Shown piece after piece: positions 7,714 through 11,762 of a stretch of DNA of 11,762 bases (positions within the stretch are counted from its first letter, which is position 1; each line of letters opens with the position of its first letter). The stretch covers positions 1 to 11,762 of the forward strand of contig JAVCCX010000227.1 of the NCBI GenBank assembly GCA_030765245.1. Reading direction: 5' to 3'. The stretch is from Candidatus Zophobacter franzmannii (GTDB lineage Bacteria > Cloacimonadota > Cloacimonadia > Cloacimonadales > JAFGVF01). The position numbers were made by a program, and so were the translations under genes. The notes below the pieces were generated by a model. That model saw only the letters and a list, made by a program, of their open reading frames with translations, did no database searches and had not been told where the DNA came from.

Positions 7714-8067
7714 ATGATAAGACATACAGCATTCAGTAGACTAATTGCCATAATACTTGTATTGCCCTCAGCCACTGTCCTTTTCTCACAAGAGAGTGAG
7801 GAGGATTGGATACCAAGAGATACATTAGACCATTCAATGCCTGGATACTGAAGGGAGACATCGATCTTCATTCAAACAGTAGGATTTCTATTGGCAAGAC
7901 AATGCCTATGTCGGATACTTATATAATAGATATGGATGTTTTTAGTGTACCCTGGATAGATAGTGATCAGTATAATAACCGAAGGACCATGGTTCGAACT
8001 GCAACCAGGAGGTGGGATTAGATTCTATTTTTCTCACATTGCATTAGATCTTGGTTATGAAAAGAGT
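7714..8067 (+). pseudogene. Frameshifted secreted / outer-membrane-like protein remnant
   Basis: ATG 7714 (AAGGAAG about 9 nt upstream) starts a signal peptide (MIRHTAFSRLIAIILVLP, then SATVLFSQ) followed by ESEEDWIPRDT, but the frame stops at TGA 7849-7851. Protein-like sequence continues in a second frame (from about 7806: DTKRYIRPFNAWILKGDIDL, later DVFSVPWIDSDQYNNR, closed at 8021). It then moves to a third frame (from about 7975: EGPWFELQPGGGIRF, then YFSHIALDLGYEKSF), whose alternating pattern suggests beta-barrel strands. The simplest reading is one exported protein broken by two frameshifts and lacking its end. I do not recognise the family; an outer-membrane barrel is a guess from composition and signal peptide. 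Its third frame runs without a stop into the nitroreductase remnant. Confidence 0.6.
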
Positions 8068-8436
8068 TTCAAAGTAGATAGAGCCAAATGCATTCATTGT
8101 GGACTATGCAGTGCGGATTGCCCGACCCTGATTATTGATGGTAAGACAGAGTTCCCAACAATAAAAGAGGGCAAAGAGGATAACTGTTTGAAGTGCCAGC
8201 ACTGTCTCGCAATTTGTCCAACAGGTGCAATCTCTATTTGGGACAAAGAACCAGGGAATAGTCTTGCAGTTAGTGATTCAATCCCAAAACCTTTAGAGAT
8301 GGAACGCCTGATTAAGACCCGTAGGTCTATCCGCAAATTCAAGAAAGAAGAGATAGATAAAGAACTCATTCATGAACTACTGACAACTGCATCTTATGCA
8401 CCCACCGCTAAAAATGATAGTGTTATAGTATCGTAA
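8068..8436 (+). pseudogene. Ferredoxin-nitroreductase fusion, 3'-truncated remnant
   Basis: The open frame FKVDRAKCIHCGLCSADCP carries a first C-x2-C-x2-C-x3-C-P cluster and, about 20 residues on, a second (C-LK-C-QH-C-LAI-C-PTGAI), so it is a two-cluster [4Fe-4S] domain. After a short linker comes the start of a nitroreductase domain: LEMERLIKTRRSIRKFKKEE, IDKELIHELLTTASYAPTAKND. The RRSxRxF and APTxxN motifs are typical FMN/substrate-side signatures of that family. Intact members continue for well over 100 residues, whereas this one ends at TAA 8434-8436 after NDSVIVS, exactly where the hairpin repeat begins, so the core of the enzyme is missing. The 5' end is also abnormal: no start codon in frame, and ATG 8057 lies in another frame. 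As it stands it cannot be a working nitroreductase. Confidence 0.8.
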
Positions 8437-8541
8437 CTGTCCTCAGTTGCGGAGATTCCCAACAACTCAGGAGAGTTGTTCTACGTAAGAAGCTTGCCCC
8501 GAAACGATCGTAGTGAGTACGATGCAAAGCGTACCAGCACC
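8432..8541 (+). repeat. Multi-hairpin intergenic repeat, copy A
   Basis: Two modules lie side by side. Module 1 holds a hairpin CGTAACTG/CAGTTGCG (8432-8451, one wobble pair) and a perfect 8-bp hairpin AACAACTC/GAGTTGTT with an AGGA loop (8461-8480), then TACGTAA. Module 2 (8491-8541) contains ATCGTA/TACGAT around GTGAG and the core CGTAGTGAGT. Module 1 recurs at 9908-9971 and module 2 at 9999-10048 and 11582-11631. Its left edge ends the nitroreductase frame and its right edge abuts the aminotransferase remnant. Confidence 0.75.
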
Positions 8542-8767
8542 TTTTCCTTTGCCTTAAGTGACCAGCAGGTAGAGTAGAAGGAAGATTGAAGATATTCTTG
8601 ACAAATATCCTGTACATGAGCTAAAGAGTACCCTCTTGAGTAGATACAAGGTAGAAATACCAGTGATGGGCTGGGGGAGTAAAAAGTTAATTAGAATATC
8701 AATCCAGATATACAACACAAGGGCAGAAGTTGACTATTTCCTTGGTGTGCTGAGAGAGTTGTTTTAG
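8536..8767 (+). pseudogene. C-terminal remnant of a class V aminotransferase (isopenicillin N epimerase / cysteine desulfurase-like)
   Basis: From 8573 to TAG 8767 one frame reads 64 residues including KIEDILDKYPVHELKSTLL, SRYKVEIPVMGWGSKKLIRI and SIQIYNTRAEVDYFLGVLRE. The pattern of a short-chain (R/K)Y-x-(I/V)E-x-PV, a linker, (I/V)RIS-x-Q-x-YN, then a final helix ending at LREL is the characteristic end of the PLP-dependent class V aminotransferase fold. The first 300 or so residues, with the PLP lysine, are absent. Just upstream (about 8540-8571), another frame reads FSFALSDQQVE before a stop, where intact relatives have a short Leu-Pro-Asp segment, so a frameshift probably splits the remnant too. 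No start codon or ribosome binding site is present. The remnant begins where hairpin repeat copy A ends. Confidence 0.8.
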
Positions 8768-8778
8768 GTAAGACGACT
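8756..8778 (+). repeat. Possible fragment of the hairpin repeat
   Basis: The 23 bases at the end of the aminotransferase remnant match 9954-9976 of repeat copy B at 19 positions, including an uninterrupted GAGTTGTTTTA and the GTAA and GACT blocks. If real, the aminotransferase remnant is bounded by repeat sequence on both sides. The stretch also encodes a natural-looking protein end (REL-Phe-stop), so chance similarity is possible. Confidence 0.3.
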
Positions 8779-8788
8779 ATAACATCTT

Positions 8789-9316
8789 TTAAACATCCTC
8801 AATATTGCTGTAAATCTTCTCAAGTTGTTTCTTGGTCATTAGCCCATTTATAATCTTAGCAATTATAACAATACCAACGATATCGACAACTAATCTGGTA
8901 AGAGCAAAGCTTGCCCCTAAGGATTCTATTTCAAACATAAACATTGGGATCTTTGTAGTGGACCAGGCACCTATAAAGATGAGGATATTGGAGAAGTTTG
9001 CTCCCTTCTTCATCAAAACTGCCGCAATTGGGAAAGCACCATAGAGTGGGCCTGCGGCGGCAGAACCGAGAACAAAAGATATAACTACTCCCAATATCCC
9101 AGAGTGTTCTCCCAGGTACTTAATCATTGTTTCTTTAGGTACCCACACATCCAGAAGTCCTAAGAGGATAAATATCGGTGGGATTATCATTGCCATTTCG
9201 AGGAGTGAACCGGTAGTTATCTCAACTGCCTTTTTACCAAGTTCATTGTTTACAAAATATAGGACAGCGATTGCAAGCATCGCAATGAAAGGGAAAAGGT
9301 ATTTCTTTAAAACCAT
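8789..9316 (-). CDS. ArsP/DUF318-type permease, C-terminal half-subunit
   Basis: A 175-residue membrane protein. Hydrophobic spans lie near residues 8-23, 42-58, 73-103, 110-125 and 140-157, then a basic/acidic cytoplasmic tail (TKKQLEKIYSNIEDV). Motifs of the permease family are clear: IPPIFILLGLLDVWVP at 45-60, GSAAAGPLYGAFPIAAVLMKKG at 84-105 and FIGAWSTTKIPMFMFE at 114-129. In most bacteria this half is fused to the half encoded next door in one protein of over 300 residues. Characterised ArsP members export trivalent organoarsenicals, but the family is broad and the substrate here is unknown. ATG 9316 overlaps the end of the upstream half-gene by 10 bp, implying translational coupling. 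An opening of MVLKKYLFPFI leading into a membrane span looks like a native N-terminus, so I read two genes rather than a frameshift. No arsenic-responsive regulator is adjacent. Confidence 0.85.
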   Translation of the reverse strand: MVLKKYLFPFIAMLAIAVLYFVNNELGKKAVEITTGSLLEMAMIIPPIFILLGLLDVWVPKETMIKYLGEHSGILGVVISFVLGSAAAGPLYGAFPIAAVLMKKGANFSNILIFIGAWSTTKIPMFMFEIESLGASFALTRLVVDIVGIVIIAKIINGLMTKKQLEKIYSNIEDV

Positions 9317-9783
9317 ACATGCCCCGCAATCTTGCCAATAAAGTAGGCAGCAACAAAGGCCAGGATGAAAGCTGACACATTGCGTAGGATAGTCACTTTC
9401 TTCCCAAAGTAGGTTACTTCTACAGGGATTGTCATAACACCGACCATCATAAGAGTCGAGACAAATACCCCTATCTGAGAGTAACCAGCCCCATCCTCAA
9501 GTAGCTCTTTGGCAGTCGGAAAAGCTATAAAACCGGGAATAATTGTGATAGAGCCGATAATACTTGAAATTATCATCCCAATTACACCGGACTCTGCCCC
9601 GATTAATCCTGAAATCACATTCTCATCGAAAACTGCCAGCATGATGCCCACAAGACAAATGACACCAAGAAACTTGGTGAAGATGCTGTTAAATGACTTC
9701 CACGCCTTCATTAGAGCAATCGTGGTCTTCTTTCTACTCTTGTAAAAAGATAGTGCCAGAAGAGCAAAAGCAACGTAATACAC
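9307..9783 (-). CDS. ArsP/DUF318-type permease, N-terminal half-subunit (GTG start)
   Basis: A 158-residue membrane protein with spans near residues 2-13, 37-52, 66-90, 103-122 and 135-152. Family features are a basic loop YKSRKKTTIALMKAWKSF after the first span, FLGVICLVGIMLA, the ESGVIGMIISSIIGS helix and the re-entrant-like IIPGFIAFPTAKELLEDGAG with FVSTLMMVGVMTIP. These mirror the GPLYGAFP / FIGAWSTTKIP region of the partner half, so the two subunits look like halves of one pseudo-symmetric transporter. The only start fitting the family is GTG 9783: an in-frame TAG lies eight codons upstream and there is no ATG before Met25. AGAAGG lies 8 nt before the GTG. The start overlaps by one base the stop of an 18-codon leader ORF. 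Expected partner: the gene at 8789-9316, with which it shares 10 bp. Confidence 0.85.
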   Translation of the reverse strand: MYYVAFALLALSFYKSRKKTTIALMKAWKSFNSIFTKFLGVICLVGIMLAVFDENVISGLIGAESGVIGMIISSIIGSITIIPGFIAFPTAKELLEDGAGYSQIGVFVSTLMMVGVMTIPVEVTYFGKKVTILRNVSAFILAFVAAYFIGKIAGHVWF

Positions 9784-9839
9784 TACAAATACCTTCTGTA
9801 TCTTTTTCTATTGAGATTATCTGGGGTGAGGTTTTTCAT
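9783..9839 (-). CDS. 18-codon basic leader ORF coupled to the split permease
   Basis: ATG 9839-9837 is preceded by GGAG with a 5-nt gap, a better ribosome binding site than that of the permease itself. The ORF encodes MKNLTPDNLNRKRYRRYL and stops at TAG 9785-9783, whose G is the first base of the GTG start of the N-terminal permease half. The arrangement suggests that translation of the leader feeds ribosomes to the weak GTG start. The product is strongly basic at its end (RKRYRRY) and matches no family I know. It could be a leader peptide, the tail of a lost upstream gene, or chance: 18 codons is short. Confidence 0.35.
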   Translation of the reverse strand: MKNLTPDNLNRKRYRRYL

Positions 9840-9897
9840 TCTACTCCATTTCAACATTTTGTTCTCAATAGGAATATAGATATTATCCAGTCAAGAT

Positions 9898-10048
9898 GTT
9901 TACGTAACGCAACTATCTCAGTTACGGAGAAAAGAATTCCCAACAACTCAGGAGAGTTGTTTTACGTAACGTGACTGTCCCCCGTTGGAGGGACAGTCTA
10001 GCTGGCACCATAGCGAGCGTAGTGAGTTCGGGGCATAGCGAACATGAC
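9898..10048 (+). repeat. Multi-hairpin intergenic repeat, copy B (longest copy)
   Basis: This copy has four structured parts: hairpin CGCAACT/AGTTACG (9908-9926, best paired on the minus strand), the perfect 8-bp AACAACTC/GAGTTGTT hairpin with AGGA loop (9942-9961), a perfect 9-bp hairpin GACTGTCCC/GGGACAGTC (9973-9998), and module 2 (9999-10048) with core CGTAGTGAGTTCGGGGC. TACGTAACG precedes both the first and third hairpins (9901 and 9963), a 62-bp internal period, and the third hairpin resembles the first hairpin of copy A, so the element looks built from tandem units. A further small stem CCATCG/CGGTGG (10051-10071) follows. It sits between the divergent-tail phosphatase gene (stop at 10082) and the permease leader. 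Confidence 0.75.
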
Positions 10049-10081
10049 ATCCATCGGGACAACAACGGTGGAGAAAAGATC

Positions 10082-11479
10082 CTACCTTAACATGAATTCT
10101 TTTTTCTGTAGATAGTCATACCGCAGGTTCTTTCCTGGTTGAAACTTTAAAGCAATGATAGATTCATGACCTTCTTTCAGAGAAGCGTAATCTGCAAAAT
10201 CAAGAGTCTTTATCACAGCAGCGAAGACTCTGATCGCACCCGAATGATCAGCCAATACTATTCGATTACCGAGATTCTTTTTTAGTAACTCAACAAAGCT
10301 AAAGGCAATACGCCAGTCTGATTCCAAAAGGGTTTCTCCTTCAGGGAAATGGAAGAATCTGTTCTTAAAATACTTCTTTACCTTTGATTTGAGTTCCTCG
10401 TCTGTTCCACCCCACTCATCTTTGTATATCTCGATTGTTTTAGCGAAAATATCCTTCTTGTATTTATGGGTTAGCGCTCCGTATTTTTGAGAGTTTAGTC
10501 CATACATAGGATTAAAGGAGATGTTTGTATATCCTCCTTCCTGGAGGAAGTATCTGGCAGTTTGCTCAGTGTTTTCAGATTCGCTTCCAAAGATATGCAC
10601 CGGCCTATCTTTACCCCAGGACCAGAGAGAATAGTTTTCCTTCTCCAGGCAATCAACAGCTACCTTGAAATCTTTCCCTAATTCTCTGGCTGTATTTATT
10701 CCATCTTCATGCAGGTAATTGCCTACTGAACCTGGAATACGCCGATTATTCTCCCAACTATCCCAATATCCTGATCCGACAAAGACCGGGTTTGAACCAC
10801 CTGATTCATTATGAGATCTACCATGTCTAACGAGGATAACCTGAGTTTGATTAATAGGGACATAAGCCTGTGGAAAGAGCGGTATAGCCTTACCATTTGG
10901 TAGCCAGATAATACCCTCTTGCATTGACAATCCACTTCCATCATCAAGTGACCGTCCCGCTTTTCTACGCACTCCCTGCTCATCCGTAGCCATATCATCT
11001 GCCAGAACAAGTTTTGTTCTGTATCTTGTCATGTTTGAACCAAAATGAGGTATGTTCTGAGGACAGAGTTCACTATTGAATCTTCTTAAATTGAAAACTT
11101 GCATCATCAAGCGCTTGAAACTATCATTCTTTATCAGTCCATTCCAGGCTAAAAAGAAGAGATGAGGGTTCCCACCCGAGAAGTAATTATTTATAAACTC
11201 ATACTTTCTTTTAATATAAGCATTAGGATTGAAGTTTTTATCCATTGAGAGAATGAAGAAATAGATCCGCTTTCCCAGATACTTAAGATTGTTGATTAAC
11301 TCAGGTGTTACACTCGCATCAGTTAACTCGGTTTTACCATCATAAATCATATTCAAGAATCTGATATCATTCGTGATCGATTTAACCGTATAGCAGTTAT
11401 GAAACTCTCTATGTTCTCTGTGGGCAATGCCACTGTTCTCTTTTTTATCAGAATCTGTATTCAGTTTTGGTTCTTTCAT
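10082..11479 (-). CDS. Histidine-phosphatase (phosphoglycerate-mutase-like) domain protein with unknown N-terminal domain
   Basis: A 465-residue cytosolic protein. Residues 1-210 (rich in basic and aromatic residues, e.g. RIYFFILSMDKNFNPNAYIK and HLFFLAWNGLIKNDSFKRL) match nothing I recognise. Residues 211-448 form a histidine-phosphatase domain: VILVRHGRSHNE with the RHG triad at 218-220 and His219 as the expected phosphorylated residue, FPEGETLLESDWR at 378-390 with Glu381 as likely acid, and VLADHSGAIRVF with His412. The usual second active-site Arg in S-x-x-x-R-x-x-x-TA is Asn303 (GSESENTEQTA). The frame stays open to 11626, but the extra 49 residues are translated hairpin repeat and promoter; GGAGG lies 5 nt before ATG 11479 (MKEPKLN), so I start there. 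Upstream in-frame ATGs 11494 and 11488 lie before or inside that site. Substrate unknown; activity may be altered. Confidence 0.8.
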   Translation of the reverse strand: MKEPKLNTDSDKKENSGIAHREHREFHNCYTVKSITNDIRFLNMIYDGKTELTDASVTPELINNLKYLGKRIYFFILSMDKNFNPNAYIKRKYEFINNYFSGGNPHLFFLAWNGLIKNDSFKRLMMQVFNLRRFNSELCPQNIPHFGSNMTRYRTKLVLADDMATDEQGVRRKAGRSLDDGSGLSMQEGIIWLPNGKAIPLFPQAYVPINQTQVILVRHGRSHNESGGSNPVFVGSGYWDSWENNRRIPGSVGNYLHEDGINTARELGKDFKVAVDCLEKENYSLWSWGKDRPVHIFGSESENTEQTARYFLQEGGYTNISFNPMYGLNSQKYGALTHKYKKDIFAKTIEIYKDEWGGTDEELKSKVKKYFKNRFFHFPEGETLLESDWRIAFSFVELLKKNLGNRIVLADHSGAIRVFAAVIKTLDFADYASLKEGHESIIALKFQPGKNLRYDYLQKKEFMLR

Positions 11480-11503
11480 TACTTCCTCCATTATCATAGT
11501 CAA

Positions 11504-11534
11504 AGTATAGTTTAATCGAAAGTAATTAAGGCAA
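11504..11534 (-). promoter_or_regulatory. Candidate promoter of the histidine-phosphatase gene
   Basis: On the minus strand TATACT (11509-11504) matches the -10 consensus at five positions. TTGCCT (11534-11529) is a possible -35, with a long 19-nt spacer. Transcription would start about 20 nt before the translation start, just upstream of the GGAGG site, which agrees with the shorter start chosen for the gene. Confidence 0.32.
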
Positions 11535-11581
11535 CATATATTTCTCCAAGTATATAAAAATAGTGGAATCTGAAACCAATT

Positions 11582-11631
11582 TAGCTTGCACCAAAGCGAA
11601 CGAAGTGAGTTCGGGGCAAAGTGCATACTAC
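11582..11631 (+). repeat. Multi-hairpin intergenic repeat, copy C (module 2 only)
   Basis: This 50-bp stretch aligns without gaps to 9999-10048, with 40 identities and only five differences in the first 41 bases. The core is AAGTGAGTTCGGGGCA. It can form nested stems: CGAAC/GTTCG inside and TGCAC/GTGCA outside. Module 1 (the AACAACTC hairpin) is absent here. All three copies have the same orientation. It lies upstream of the phosphatase promoter and within the spurious 5' extension of that reading frame. Confidence 0.7.
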
Positions 11632-11762
11632 TGTTTCAGCTTCGCAGGTTTTCATGCTAATGCTAAAGGTAACCCGAGAAGGGCTGTACATCTTAATCCC
11701 ACCCCCTACTATATGCGTACCAATCTGGAGGGGTAGCAACGCAGTTGATAAGATAGTTGGCA
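11632..11762. other. Right-end segment with no recognisable gene
   Basis: All six frames were read. One plus frame is open from about 11655 to the edge and another reads HLNPTPYYMRTNLEG before a stop near 11737, but neither has a ribosome binding site or a family motif. The segment may be a continuation of the repeat, a gene remnant, or the edge of a gene outside the window. Confidence 0.4.

Noticed and set aside
7806..8021. A separate 71-codon gene starting at TTG 7806
   Set aside because: It has no ribosome binding site and reads as the middle part of the frameshifted secreted protein whose signal peptide starts at 7714.
8423..8617. A 64-codon minus-strand open frame across repeat copy A
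   Set aside because: It is translated repeat and antisense aminotransferase remnant, with no start signal or family similarity.
9307..9316. The split permease as a frameshifted single gene
   Set aside because: The second half has its own ATG and a natural N-terminus leading into a membrane span. As I recall, split two-gene versions of this family also occur elsewhere. A sequencing error remains possible but is not needed.
8432..10048. Repeats A and B as a CRISPR array or transposon ends
   Set aside because: Copies are about 1.5 kb apart, in the same orientation, without regular spacers, and no cas or transposase gene lies near or between them.

Overview
The window looks like a piece of an AT-rich (about 40% GC by eye), Gram-negative-type genome from the FCB superphylum, most like Candidatus Cloacimonadota. 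The main clue is a very large secreted C25 (gingipain-like) peptidase ending in an NYPNPFNP-type FlgD/sorting domain. It sits beside another secreted fibronectin-III-like protein, in a genome that also has split ArsP-type permeases and FeS proteins. The lineage is an inference; no rRNA, tRNA or other marker gene is present. I see no CRISPR array, integrase or transposase.

Layout. (1) 1-4727, minus strand: the start of a secreted FnIII-like protein, cut by the window edge; a 397-bp gap with a promoter, a 125-bp foldback element and a terminator; then the 1341-aa C25 peptidase. (2) 4728-7695, plus strand: a small VOC/glyoxalase-fold protein, a second foldback element of almost the same size, a secreted GH29 alpha-L-fucosidase with a duplicated C-terminal domain, and a 60-aa single-cluster ferredoxin. 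(3) 7714-8767, plus strand: a gene graveyard. A frameshifted secreted/outer-membrane-like protein runs into a ferredoxin-nitroreductase cut off inside its catalytic domain, then a hairpin repeat, then only the C-terminal end of a class V aminotransferase. (4) 8789-9839, minus strand: an ArsP/DUF318-type permease encoded as two overlapping half-genes, preceded by an 18-codon basic leader ORF whose stop overlaps the GTG start of the first half. (5) 9898-10048: a multi-hairpin repeat. (6) 10082-11479, minus strand: a 465-aa protein with a C-terminal histidine-phosphatase domain that lacks the usual second catalytic arginine. (7) 11480-11762: a promoter region, a third copy of the hairpin repeat and about 130 bp with no recognisable gene.

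How it fits together. The peptidase and fucosidase both carry signal peptides and suit an organism that degrades extracellular protein and fucosylated glycans. The two permease halves should form one transporter. The other genes have no obvious shared pathway. The most striking features are non-coding: two families of short inverted-repeat elements, one of which lies exactly where broken genes are joined. I found no clear new defence or mobile system. The strongest leads are the repeat families and their link to gene decay, the active-site substitutions in the C25 and phosphatase proteins, and the coupled leader ORF of the split permease.
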